A stretch of DNA of 64,000 nucleotides. Origin: Kazachstania africana CBS 2517. Its lineage: Eukaryota > Ascomycota > Saccharomycetes > Saccharomycetales > Saccharomycetaceae. The stretch covers positions 186,001 through 250,000 of the forward strand of contig NC_018943.1 in assembly GCF_000304475.1 (NCBI RefSeq), read 5' to 3'. The position numbers and the translations under genes were made by a program. Below the pieces are notes generated by a model. It was not told the DNA's origin. It saw only the letters and a list, made by a program, of their open reading frames with translations, and made no database searches. Below, in pieces: positions 1 to 9,565 of this stretch (the stretch's first letter is position 1; each line of letters starts with the position of its first letter).

Positions 1-8
1 ATACTCCG

Positions 9-3000
9 ATGACAAATAGTAATCAATCCAATGATCCAGTTTCGGTACCGAATAGCATAAATAAACTACCTCCTAGTTATACTAGACTTTCTTTAGAAAC
101 AAATAAACCACCCACGATACCTCATGTCCAAATCAATCAAACTTCTTTATCTCTAATCATAAGGAATTTAACCGTCTTTACCATCAAAGAAATTTCTCAG
201 TATATGAAAACAAATTTACACAATACGATGGATAATTCAAAAACAACTAAGAAAATAAACTTTTTAAATCTGATCATTTTCTTAAGAAATCAGTTTTTGA
301 AATTATACGTTTTAATCAAATGGTCACGTACAATTAAAAACAATAATTTCCACATATTGATTGATTTATTGAACTGGTTCAGGACGACGAATATGTCTGT
401 AAATAATTGTATTTGGTCGTTAAAATCAAGTCTAGAGTCAATGACTAATGCTAAATTACCAAATGTGGATCTTATTACAGCTTTAGAAGTCTTGAGCTTA
501 GGTAGACCAAATTTACAAACTTTCAAAATTTTGAAAAACGACAATTTGAACTATGTTAATGGAATGATTGAGATACCTTCAAATTTAATAATATCAAAAT
601 TGAATGACTTAAATTTAGTTAATTCAATCAAAATATCAATGATGGAAGTACCTCCTCAATTCAACAATTATAATGTTAAAAATGGTAAGATTTACATCAC
701 TGTTCCAGGAGAGTTTGAGATTCAGTTATCTACAGTGGATCATCAATCTAATCTATTCTTTGTGGATCTCACTTTACTCCTCAATTCTTCATCGGAAACA
801 AAAGAATCTAATGATGAAACCACCTCTGATACTGGAAATAATAATAGCAATGATACTTCTAATATGGAAAATAATGATGATAATAAAAGTAGCAGTCCAG
901 GGAATAAAATTATTTCAAAAAATTTTGATAATTCGTTACCTTTAAATAAACAAAGACTGGAAAAAGTAATCAATGAAATCCTTTTCAAAAGTAGTAAACC
1001 GTTATTTTCATTGTATCAATTTTTACATAAATATATCTTAACGTTGAAGCTTTATATGATCCACATGGAATTACTGAATTTGGAGACTCTAGGAAAATAT
1101 TCTGGTGGTAATTTAATCCATTCGTATGATTCCAAAAAATCAATTATTAATGGTAGATACTGGATTAATGGTAAAACAGGAAATAAAGGAAAATTCACAA
1201 TAGGCGTTGCCAAAAGCACAGAGACTCTTGTCTTAAGATGGGATAATTATAATGAAATTTCTACTCAGGATAAGACACCTTCGATTTATCCAGATCTTTT
1301 GAACAATATTGAAAATATCTTAGATGAAATCATGTTCAATCACGCAAATCTAATTAGATTGGATCTTTTATCTAAGAAAGTTTTCCAAGAAGATGAAGAT
1401 AATCTAGATGTACTATTATTTCAGTTACCAACAACGTGTCAATCTACAGCTCCAGTACAATTAAAGATCGATTTAATAACAGGGGTTTTCTATTTCAAGA
1501 ATCCAACTCCTCTATTATTAGAATATACACAACAAATCAATAGAGCAGAGACAACGACTGATTTACTCAAAATTTTACAAAAATTGAAATTGGATAAAAT
1601 AACACAAATACTCAATAATATGTTTGAAAAAACTGGTTGGATTTGTAGTAAAGCAATTAAACTGAGCAAATCAATTACAACAGACATTAAAGTCAACAAT
1701 AGAACAAAAAATAATGAAGATGACGACCGAATTTTACAAAGAGACATGTTTGTTTCTTTACCAAAATGGCCCATTAAGTGGTATTTAGTCCTATCAATAA
1801 TTTCATCAGATTCATCCTGTATCATAGAAAAGAGAATAGGTAAAATTGTTTCTAATAAAGGGAATTGGGAATTAAAATATTTGGATCCAAAAAGTATTCA
1901 TTCATCCAAGATGGAATCAATAACGTACCAAAAAATAATGCCTCTACAGAAATCAATTTTACACAGAATCATAAATCATATGTTAATAGACTCACTAAAC
2001 CAGTTGAACATCCACAACAAGGTTTGCTCCACAGAAGTGATCAATTCTGTACTACCAAAATATATTGTTGAAGATTTACAAAAAGATAGCTCCGATGATA
2101 GCAGTGAAGAATACACTTCTGTCATTGCATTGGAATTACAATCTTTCTTAGAAGGTTCGAAAGCATTAAATGGTATATTAGAAAATTCGATGTTTTTAAG
2201 AATTGACTATAAAAATTCTTTAATCAGGTTATATGCTAAATTCAAAAAAGATAAAATGATTAAACAAGTTCAGTGTGAGGAGCTGCTAACTCACTTCATT
2301 GAAGATAATTCTTTGGACTTCTATTTAAATGAAACTTTCAAAAATCTTGGTGAAATTGTGAAATATTTGACAACATTTAGGCAAAAACTTATGCAACTAG
2401 TTGTTGTTACAGATGTTGTTGATAAGTTGCACAAAAATTTCTCCTCTGAGTTTTTCAAAATCACTGAATTGAAACCTAATGAAATTTCCTTCAAATATTT
2501 AAAAGACCAAGATACAAATGACGATAAACAAGATTGTACGATTAATATCATAACCAGCGAACAGATGGTAAAGAATCTAACTTTCAAATTATCCGAATCT
2601 AACCCACAACATGTAATACAACCTTTTATCAATAACTCCAGCCTGGATTATCACTTCATCTTTAACTACCTACAATTCACATCTTCATTTTTTATTACTT
2701 TAAGCAAAATCATTAATGAAACTCAACAGAATACTGTTAAACATTCACCAACTGTAAGACTCGGATTACATAACCTTAGCGAATATCAGTTAATCTACTA
2801 TAACCCAGAATCTGGCACTAAGCTGACTCTTATAATTGAATTGAAAAATGTCTCCCATAATTCCAGAAGTAAGATCCATTACTTCATTCATTTCTCAGAA
2901 GATGAACACATCACAACCAAGTCTCTAGCATACCCTATGATTCATCAAGTAAGCAACCAAATCTTCACTTTGGATGCAAATGCCCAAGCAAAATCAAGGT

Positions 3001-3122
3001 ATCCTTTTGCAATTAGATTAATTGATGGTATTTCTTGTGATTCAAGAGATATTGAGAATATTTTATCGGATATTCATGAAATTTTGAAAGTTGATAGTGA
3101 CAAAAAGAATAATACTAATTAA
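9..3122 (+). CDS. RGR1: Mediator tail/scaffold subunit Med14 (Rgr1)
   Basis: The protein is the Med14/Rgr1 subunit of Mediator, the scaffold that joins the head, middle and tail modules and carries activator signals to RNA polymerase II in the nucleus. The open frame gives 1037 residues against about 1080 in S. cerevisiae. The N-terminal Med14 block is very clear: residues about 40-165 contain the conserved run LIIRNLTVFTIKE, then a stretch with FRTTNMSVNNC and PNVDLITALEVLSLGRPNL. A low-complexity Ser/Asn/Asp linker lies near residues 265-300, and the conserved tail-binding part follows to the C-terminus. The frame is open to the window edge, so the true start may lie upstream of base 9 and the N-terminus may be incomplete. 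It is followed on the same strand by MEF1; XYL2, which lies between them in S. cerevisiae, is absent. Confidence 0.96.
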   Translation: MTNSNQSNDPVSVPNSINKLPPSYTRLSLETNKPPTIPHVQINQTSLSLIIRNLTVFTIKEISQYMKTNLHNTMDNSKTTKKINFLNLIIFLRNQFLKLYVLIKWSRTIKNNNFHILIDLLNWFRTTNMSVNNCIWSLKSSLESMTNAKLPNVDLITALEVLSLGRPNLQTFKILKNDNLNYVNGMIEIPSNLIISKLNDLNLVNSIKISMMEVPPQFNNYNVKNGKIYITVPGEFEIQLSTVDHQSNLFFVDLTLLLNSSSETKESNDETTSDTGNNNSNDTSNMENNDDNKSSSPGNKIISKNFDNSLPLNKQRLEKVINEILFKSSKPLFSLYQFLHKYILTLKLYMIHMELLNLETLGKYSGGNLIHSYDSKKSIINGRYWINGKTGNKGKFTIGVAKSTETLVLRWDNYNEISTQDKTPSIYPDLLNNIENILDEIMFNHANLIRLDLLSKKVFQEDEDNLDVLLFQLPTTCQSTAPVQLKIDLITGVFYFKNPTPLLLEYTQQINRAETTTDLLKILQKLKLDKITQILNNMFEKTGWICSKAIKLSKSITTDIKVNNRTKNNEDDDRILQRDMFVSLPKWPIKWYLVLSIISSDSSCIIEKRIGKIVSNKGNWELKYLDPKSIHSSKMESITYQKIMPLQKSILHRIINHMLIDSLNQLNIHNKVCSTEVINSVLPKYIVEDLQKDSSDDSSEEYTSVIALELQSFLEGSKALNGILENSMFLRIDYKNSLIRLYAKFKKDKMIKQVQCEELLTHFIEDNSLDFYLNETFKNLGEIVKYLTTFRQKLMQLVVVTDVVDKLHKNFSSEFFKITELKPNEISFKYLKDQDTNDDKQDCTINIITSEQMVKNLTFKLSESNPQHVIQPFINNSSLDYHFIFNYLQFTSSFFITLSKIINETQQNTVKHSPTVRLGLHNLSEYQLIYYNPESGTKLTLIIELKNVSHNSRSKIHYFIHFSEDEHITTKSLAYPMIHQVSNQIFTLDANAQAKSRYPFAIRLIDGISCDSRDIENILSDIHEILKVDSDKKNNTN

Positions 3123-3364
3123 TATCCTATATACGTTGTCTATAAGAAGCAATACACATTCGTTTTTATTAAAGAAATTGGTTTTCCTTCATCTGCCAGT
3201 TCGAATTTCAAGATATCAAGTTCTCGGCTCGAGAGGCGATATGCGCTGCATCTCGAAAATGTATAAAATAAGGTATTGGCCACTACAAAATAAAGCCACT
3301 TAAAACAAGTACAGAGGACGTCCTAATTCAAAAAAAGTGGCCTTTCTAGGATAGGAGCTGGATC

Positions 3365-5656
3365 ATGGTACTTCCAAAGGCGATATTGCGCCAGACATTA
3401 AATGCAGCTTTCGTTTCCAAAGCCAGGAGAGCTGCTTCGATCCTTTTTTATTATAAACCAGTCGGATTTACGAGAAATATACACAGGACTGCATCGAACA
3501 AGCTTGAGTACGATGAAGAAAAACATATTTTAGATGAGCTGAGAAGCAAGATGTCCGCAGAAGATAGAGAAACGTCAAGAAAACTCAGAAATATAGGTAT
3601 ATCAGCGCATATCGACTCAGGTAAAACCACATTCACCGAACGTGTTCTATACTATACAGGTAGAATTAAAGCTATACACGAGGTCAGAGGCCGTGATAGT
3701 GTTGGTGCGAAAATGGACTCAATGGATCTGGAGAGAGAAAAGGGTATTACAATCCAATCAGCAGCAACGTATTGTTCGTGGTTGAAAAATAACGAAAACC
3801 ATCACTTCAATTTGATTGATACACCTGGGCATATAGACTTTACGATAGAGGTTGAACGTGCATTGCGAGTCTTGGATGGTGCTGTACTTGTTGTATGCGC
3901 CGTTTCTGGTGTGCAATCACAAACTGTCACAGTAGATAATCAAATGCGTCGGTATAATGTTCCTAGAATTACATTCATCAATAAAATGGACAGAATGGGG
4001 GCCGATCCCTTCCGTGCCATTGCACAACTAAATGCTAAATTGAAGGTACCTGCTGCTACACTACAGGTTCCTATTGGCAGTGAATCAAACTTTAAAGGTG
4101 TAATCGATATCATTAATAAAGTGGCTTTATATAACAGAGGAGTCAATGGTGAAACAATTGACACAGACACTATTCCTTACGAACTAAAAGCTTTAGTAGA
4201 AGAAAAGAGACAGGTGCTTATTGAAACCTTAGCTGATGTTGACGATGAAATGGCAGAGATTTTCCTGGAGGAAAAAGAACCATCAGTGGACGAAATTAAA
4301 GGTGCAATTCGCAGGGCTACGATAGCTAGAAAATTTACACCAGTTTTATTAGGATCTGCACTTGCTAATACAGGTATTCAACATGTATTAGATGCTATCA
4401 TTGATTATTTACCTGATCCTTCTGAAGTTCTTAATACTGCCTTTGATGTAAGCAAGGAAGAAAGCAAGGTTAATCTAGTATCATCAAGTCACGAACCATT
4501 TGTTGGCTTGGCATTTAAATTAGAGGAAGGAAAATATGGTCAATTGACATATATTCGCGTTTATCAAGGAAGTTTGAAGAAGGGTTCATTTATTAAAAAT
4601 ATTCAAACGGGTAAAAAAGTCAAGGTTTCTAGGCTAGTCAGAATGCATTCCGAAGAAATGGAAGATGTTGAGGAAGTTGGAGCTGGGGAAATATGCGCAA
4701 CATTTGGAATTGATTGTGCTTCTGGAAACACTTTCACCGATGGCTCAATCGAATATTCTATGTCTTCAATGTACGTTCCAGATTCTGTGGTATCGCTTTC
4801 GATTAAACCGAAAAGTAAAGACCTAGCAAACTTCTCAAAGGCTTTAAACCGTTTCCAAAAAGAAGATCCTACTTTTAGGGCCAGGTATGATGAGGAATCT
4901 AAGGAAACAATTATTTCTGGTATGGGTGAATTACATTTGGAAATTTATATCGAAAGAATGAAAAGAGAGTATAATGTCGAGTGCGAGACGGGAAAACCCC
5001 AAGTTTCATATAGGGAGTCTATTACGATACCAGCCGATTTTGACTACACGCACAAGAAGCAGTCTGGTGGTGCTGGTCAATTTGGTAGAGTTGCTGGAAC
5101 TCTATCACCTGTTGCTTCAAAAGTTAATGAATTTGAAACTGCGATTGTCAGTGGTGCAATCCCTGAAAAGTTTCTTGCTGCCTGTAAGAAAGGTTTTGAT
5201 GAGGCATGTGAGAAAGGACCTATTATTGGCCACAGGGTACTTGGTGTCAAAATGTTGATAAACGATGGTGCCATCCACTCAGTAGATTCGAATGAACTTT
5301 CTTTCAAAATAGCCACAAAAACAGCCTATCGTAATGCATTCTTGAAGGCACAACCCGTTATTCTGGAGCCAATAATGAAAGTCTCAGTCACTGCACCAAA
5401 CGAGTTCCAGGGAAATATTATCAGTCTTTTGAATAAGCTGCAAGCTGTGATTCAAGATACAGAAAACAATCATGATGATTTTACCTTGGAAGCTGAATGC
5501 CCCTTGGCATCAATGTTTGGTTTCGTTACATCTTTAAGAGCAGCCACACAAGGTAAAGGTGAGTTCTCCCTGGAGTTCAGTCACTATGCACCAACTTTAC
5601 CCAACGTGCAGAGAGAGCTAATTGCTGATTTTAACAAAAGGCAAGAAAACAAGTAA
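3365..5656 (+). CDS. MEF1: Mitochondrial translation elongation factor G1
   Basis: This 763-residue GTPase is mitochondrial EF-G, which drives tRNA and mRNA translocation on mitochondrial ribosomes. The N-terminus is rich in Arg and Lys and poor in acidic residues over about 45 residues, as expected for a matrix targeting sequence. The GTPase motifs are intact: G1 AHIDSGKT at residues 81-88, then DTPGHIDF and [10 protein letters not shown]. Domains II to V follow, including the domain IV/V signatures GELHLEIY and GAGQFGR. Length agrees with the yeast protein (761). The ATG at 3365 is the first in frame and gives the complete presequence. Its neighbours RGR1 and FYV7 are the same as in S. cerevisiae. 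MEF1 rather than MEF2 is supported by both length and position. Confidence 0.97.
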   Translation: MVLPKAILRQTLNAAFVSKARRAASILFYYKPVGFTRNIHRTASNKLEYDEEKHILDELRSKMSAEDRETSRKLRNIGISAHIDSGKTTFTERVLYYTGRIKAIHEVRGRDSVGAKMDSMDLEREKGITIQSAATYCSWLKNNENHHFNLIDTPGHIDFTIEVERALRVLDGAVLVVCAVSGVQSQTVTVDNQMRRYNVPRITFINKMDRMGADPFRAIAQLNAKLKVPAATLQVPIGSESNFKGVIDIINKVALYNRGVNGETIDTDTIPYELKALVEEKRQVLIETLADVDDEMAEIFLEEKEPSVDEIKGAIRRATIARKFTPVLLGSALANTGIQHVLDAIIDYLPDPSEVLNTAFDVSKEESKVNLVSSSHEPFVGLAFKLEEGKYGQLTYIRVYQGSLKKGSFIKNIQTGKKVKVSRLVRMHSEEMEDVEEVGAGEICATFGIDCASGNTFTDGSIEYSMSSMYVPDSVVSLSIKPKSKDLANFSKALNRFQKEDPTFRARYDEESKETIISGMGELHLEIYIERMKREYNVECETGKPQVSYRESITIPADFDYTHKKQSGGAGQFGRVAGTLSPVASKVNEFETAIVSGAIPEKFLAACKKGFDEACEKGPIIGHRVLGVKMLINDGAIHSVDSNELSFKIATKTAYRNAFLKAQPVILEPIMKVSVTAPNEFQGNIISLLNKLQAVIQDTENNHDDFTLEAECPLASMFGFVTSLRAATQGKGEFSLEFSHYAPTLPNVQRELIADFNKRQENK

Positions 5657-5835
5657 AAAAATATACTTAACTCCCGACCCTTCCTATTGTACATAATGAC
5701 AGTCTGTATATATTGATATTTCTAATAAATACCTTGTAGATATTAATGATAATGGTGTCTTTAGAACAACAAAATTTTTTCCTGCTGCCTCAATGGAGGT
5801 AATCCTAGTTTGTGTAGATATCATCCGCCTTTATT

Positions 5836-6261
5836 CTATCCAACAAATTTTCGATTTTTGGTCCCCATTAAAGGTTGACCTCTTCTAGTCTTTTGGGTTA
5901 ATTTCTGAGACCTTTTCTCACGTTCCAGCTGCTTCGCTTTAGCCATTTTGATATTTTCCAACTGTTGTGCCCTTCGCTCTTCTGCCTCAACTCTCTTTGC
6001 CCTCTTCCTTTCTCTTATGATCTCTTTCTTTTCATCTATCTTCCTTTTACCTTCCAAAGTGTGCTGCTGCTTCAACTCTCTAACACTCAACTTAGTCTTA
6101 GATTCTGGCTTCTTATCTGGAATATCATATCCTTCTTCCTTCAAAGCCTTCAAGTAGTTTTTCCTGAGCCTGGTCTTCTTTGTAATACTCTTCTGGATCT
6201 CCTTGACCTTGTATTCCTTCGTAAACTTCTTCCTGTTGTGCTGCTGCTTTGCTGTAGCCAT
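5836..6261 (-). CDS. FYV7: Ribosomal RNA processing protein Fyv7
   Basis: A 141-residue, extremely Lys/Arg/Glu-rich, probably helical nucleolar protein matching Fyv7, which is needed for 35S pre-rRNA processing toward 18S rRNA. The N-terminus MATAKQQHNRKKFTKEYKVK and the C-terminal GQPLMG motif are family signatures. The open frame extends 48 codons upstream, but only the ATG at 6261 gives the family N-terminus, and the upstream stretch holds PAC-like and RRPE-like sites, so I chose the internal start. The protein is slightly shorter than in S. cerevisiae (151) because it ends soon after GQPLMG. It is convergent with MEF1 and divergent from PET309, as in S. cerevisiae. Confidence 0.9.
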   Translation of the reverse strand: MATAKQQHNRKKFTKEYKVKEIQKSITKKTRLRKNYLKALKEEGYDIPDKKPESKTKLSVRELKQQHTLEGKRKIDEKKEIIRERKRAKRVEAEERRAQQLENIKMAKAKQLEREKRSQKLTQKTRRGQPLMGTKNRKFVG

Positions 6262-6314
6262 CTTTACCAGATTTCCCTTCCACTCATCACTTCTCAAACA
6301 TGCATGGATTCTTG

Positions 6315-6335
6315 AGATGAGCTTTAAATTTTTCA
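6315..6335 (+). promoter_or_regulatory. PAC-like and RRPE-like elements upstream of FYV7
   Basis: The sequence GAGATGAGCT matches the PAC consensus GCGATGAGCT at nine of ten positions, and TAAATTTTTCA matches the reverse RRPE (AAAATTTTTCA) at ten of eleven. The two are adjacent, 54-74 bases upstream of the chosen FYV7 ATG. PAC and RRPE pairs mark ribosome-biogenesis promoters in yeasts. Functional assignment is inference. Confidence 0.5.
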
Positions 6336-6511
6336 GTATCTTCAACATGCCCGACCGGGTAGAACACAGCTGTTGCCAAACAATTTCAGCTTGATATCGA
6401 ATCAAAATAGTAATAACTCGAGCCTTCCATTGAAACCATTTGTTATTACGTCGAGATTGAAGTTGTGGTGGTGAATGGTGCTTGATCCTATAGAGAGAAA
6501 CTTTTTATATT

Positions 6512-9349
6512 ATGCAACGGTATGCAGTACCTCTTATAAAACGATATCGAAAGACTGCGGGAACTATAAAACCTTTATCTAAAAATTTGCAAGAAGTTTT
6601 ATTAGATGAGTCAAATGATCCTTTAGGAACAAATAAATCTGTTGCATTAAGCGAATATTTTCTTAATAAAAACTCTCCAAGACTGGAATTTCATGAACGA
6701 AGGTACCTCCTGTACTTTCTAAATAGGCATCGAGAATACCCTAGTTTAATAAAATTTGGAAACAAATTTCTATTCAATGACAATCCCACCGATCTAGATA
6801 AATTTAGAGATAATGTAACAAAGAAAGAGTTATCTTGGTTTCTTCAATCTCTGATAAAAACAAAAAGATTCACTCAGTTGGATCTAGTAATGTGCAAAAT
6901 AATATCTCAATATTCGTTGACTAGAAAATCTACAGTACTAGCTCTTGTGGCTACAACGTTTGAAAATTTAGTTGAAGTTTCTAATTCAGATCCATCCTTA
7001 CCAAATACCGAAGCGCTCTTGAAATGGGCCAAGTGGATAAAGCTAATCAACGGAAGCTGTGAACTGACGAACTACATGAGTGCTACAGCAATATTACGTC
7101 CAATTTTAGAATATATTCAGGCTATAAAAGATACAGAAGATCTTATAGATATTCTTCAGACAATTAATAAGATTCTGGGTGCTGCAACTTGTTCACAAAC
7201 TGCTACTACTCTACTTTACCTAGCCCAGTATAATAGAGACTTTTCCATGGTAGAGAAACTGTGGCATTATAAGGTCCAGAACGACTTCCCAATCACTAGT
7301 TCAGATCTGAGCGGGATTATGAGAGTATCTAATTATAATAACGAATTTGTTCAGTTAAGGGAGCTTTACGGGAAATACCCGCATGCTCATCGTGACAGTA
7401 CACAATTCGATTATCTCTTGCTTGCCCATGCTAAGACTGCTAATTGGAGAGCCTTAAAAGAACAATTTGAGGGCTTGTTCGAAATTGGAAGACTGCCAAA
7501 TGCAAGACACTACGAGATTGTAATGTACTCGATGGCTCATTTAGGTGAACTAGCCAACGTTGAAAAACTGTATTCGCAGTTTTTGAGGAGAGGAATGATT
7601 CCTACCTACTCAATACTGCAGTCTTTACTATACGCTCATTACAAGGTAAACGACTTAGCGGGTTGTTTCGAACAGTTTCAGTTATTTGAAAGAAACTCGA
7701 TAGCACCAACGGAGGCCACTTACAGTTTAATGTTCAAAGTTTACAAGGGATTAAATAATATCGAAGGAGCATTGAGATTACTGAAAAAGATAACCGATGA
7801 GAAGTCAGTAAATATTACTGAAGAACATTTATCGATACTCATAGAAATGTGCTCTAAGTTCACCAATCATCTTGTAGCCAAAGAAATATTTCATATCATG
7901 ACGGACTTTTACAAAATTAAGCCAACCTCGTTGTCTATCTCTGCATTAATGAAGGTTCTTAATGAAAGTGAATTATACTCCGATGCCCTACATCTTTTCA
8001 AAAAATATACAAAAATTGAGAAAATTGAAGATCAATGGATTGTCTCATTGTACAATGCTGCTATTACAGCCAATATGAAAATGGGAAGAAAAGAACAATG
8101 TGAAACGTTATTCAATGAAGTACTTGAAAAGAAGTATAGAACGAATTCTGAGTTTTATAAAATATTCATTCAGTATATGGTATGCTCAAAAAAGGATTTT
8201 GAAGGAGCTAAGAAGCTGATACACAAGTTACTAAATAAGCCTGACTTTAAGGCAAATGCATCTCATTTCGAATTTCTAATACGAGAATATGATAAGTCGT
8301 CCTATTATGACGGAGTATTCGAGGTTTACGAGATGATGGCCAAAAATAAAATAGCGGTCAATTCTCAAATCCTACACTATATTATAAAGGCCACTTTTAA
8401 AGTACAAATGAAAAGGAAAGAGGATCTCGATAGATCGATAGAACTAGTGGATGGGATAATGGAAAAGGCAGCAGAGGGTACACTGAATATGGTAGGAAAT
8501 AAATTTCATCCTTCCATTATGGCCTGGGCAATGAGGACCGTGGCAAAATTTTATGATCCAAAGAAAGCATTGGAAATATTGAATAGATATAATAATCTAT
8601 TTTATGGAAAAGACTATTTGTCAGTAGCCCATAAATTCGTTTTGATGAGGTCTCTTTCAGTGTTGTTCGCCGAGATTGGTGAATGGGAGGATTTCAACGT
8701 TCTCTTTGATAACATTATCAAGCAAATTGAGCAGTATGAAAAATTGCCCTCTACCACGGTACAGAATAAAAAATTGAGGTCTTTATTTATTGGAATCTTC
8801 CCCTATAAGATCCAGCATTTAAAATTAACTAACCAGATCCAAACATTGCCTTCGCTTCTAAAGACATTGGAAACCAAAGGCTTTGTCCTAGATAATGAAT
8901 CCTGGAATGAAACTTTGAAAGCTTTATTTTCAGATGTAAATACGATAGAGAAAGGTCTCAAAATTGCGAATGATACCATGATTCACGGTTATAATTTGAT
9001 TCATAAGTATAGACTGCTGAAAAGATTGAATGGAGAGTTGGCAACTAAGAAAATGTCATGGCTTTTAAAAATGAAAAAACAAGATCCTAGTAGTTTTCAG
9101 CCAAGTCTTTATATCCATTCTAGTGTTTATCTTCATATTACTAAGTCACTTGATATGTACCTAAATGAGGTAGGTCATTTAGAAGACGTAATTAAAGTTT
9201 ACATTGAAAAGTTTCCGTATTTCATGAAAAGCTATTTGATGAGCCCACGTATTGGCATTACTGACTGGCAGGACATTGAAAGGAGACATCTAGAATATTT
9301 CAAAAAGATGCGCACACAGAAACGTATAATTGAGGCAAGTGAATTTTGA
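6512..9349 (+). CDS. PET309: COX1 mRNA translational activator, PPR protein Pet309
   Basis: A 945-residue pentatricopeptide-repeat protein matching Pet309 (965 residues in S. cerevisiae), the mitochondrial inner-membrane-associated factor that stabilises and activates translation of COX1 mRNA. Helical repeats of about 35 residues run through the middle, with PPR-like strings such as residues 320-440, where YEIVMYSMAHLGELANVEKL and YSLMFKVYKGLNNIEGALRL are clear repeat units. The N-terminus (MQRYAVPLIKRYRK) is basic and fits a matrix presequence. The start is the first ATG in frame. It lies divergent from FYV7, exactly the S. cerevisiae arrangement; the next syntenic gene, SPC3, is absent. Confidence 0.92.
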   Translation: MQRYAVPLIKRYRKTAGTIKPLSKNLQEVLLDESNDPLGTNKSVALSEYFLNKNSPRLEFHERRYLLYFLNRHREYPSLIKFGNKFLFNDNPTDLDKFRDNVTKKELSWFLQSLIKTKRFTQLDLVMCKIISQYSLTRKSTVLALVATTFENLVEVSNSDPSLPNTEALLKWAKWIKLINGSCELTNYMSATAILRPILEYIQAIKDTEDLIDILQTINKILGAATCSQTATTLLYLAQYNRDFSMVEKLWHYKVQNDFPITSSDLSGIMRVSNYNNEFVQLRELYGKYPHAHRDSTQFDYLLLAHAKTANWRALKEQFEGLFEIGRLPNARHYEIVMYSMAHLGELANVEKLYSQFLRRGMIPTYSILQSLLYAHYKVNDLAGCFEQFQLFERNSIAPTEATYSLMFKVYKGLNNIEGALRLLKKITDEKSVNITEEHLSILIEMCSKFTNHLVAKEIFHIMTDFYKIKPTSLSISALMKVLNESELYSDALHLFKKYTKIEKIEDQWIVSLYNAAITANMKMGRKEQCETLFNEVLEKKYRTNSEFYKIFIQYMVCSKKDFEGAKKLIHKLLNKPDFKANASHFEFLIREYDKSSYYDGVFEVYEMMAKNKIAVNSQILHYIIKATFKVQMKRKEDLDRSIELVDGIMEKAAEGTLNMVGNKFHPSIMAWAMRTVAKFYDPKKALEILNRYNNLFYGKDYLSVAHKFVLMRSLSVLFAEIGEWEDFNVLFDNIIKQIEQYEKLPSTTVQNKKLRSLFIGIFPYKIQHLKLTNQIQTLPSLLKTLETKGFVLDNESWNETLKALFSDVNTIEKGLKIANDTMIHGYNLIHKYRLLKRLNGELATKKMSWLLKMKKQDPSSFQPSLYIHSSVYLHITKSLDMYLNEVGHLEDVIKVYIEKFPYFMKSYLMSPRIGITDWQDIERRHLEYFKKMRTQKRIIEASEF

Positions 9350-9565
9350 TCCACTACTCAAGATATTAATCGCACTTTACACTGTATATGATATATTGTA
9401 TAACTTGTAAATAATTGCATTAAAAAGTCGAATTAATTTCTATAAGGAGGATTTAAGAGAATCTAATTATTGAATTTGCTTATTTAAGAAAAATATGTTT
9501 TATATTTTACTTGTATGCTACTTAAAAATTAAGAGAATATTTCCATATTTATTAGGGAAATTAAT

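Noticed and set aside
6262..6405. 48-codon N-terminal extension of FYV7
   Set aside because: Orthologues start at the MATAKQ-type sequence, and the extension overlaps PAC/RRPE-like promoter sites.
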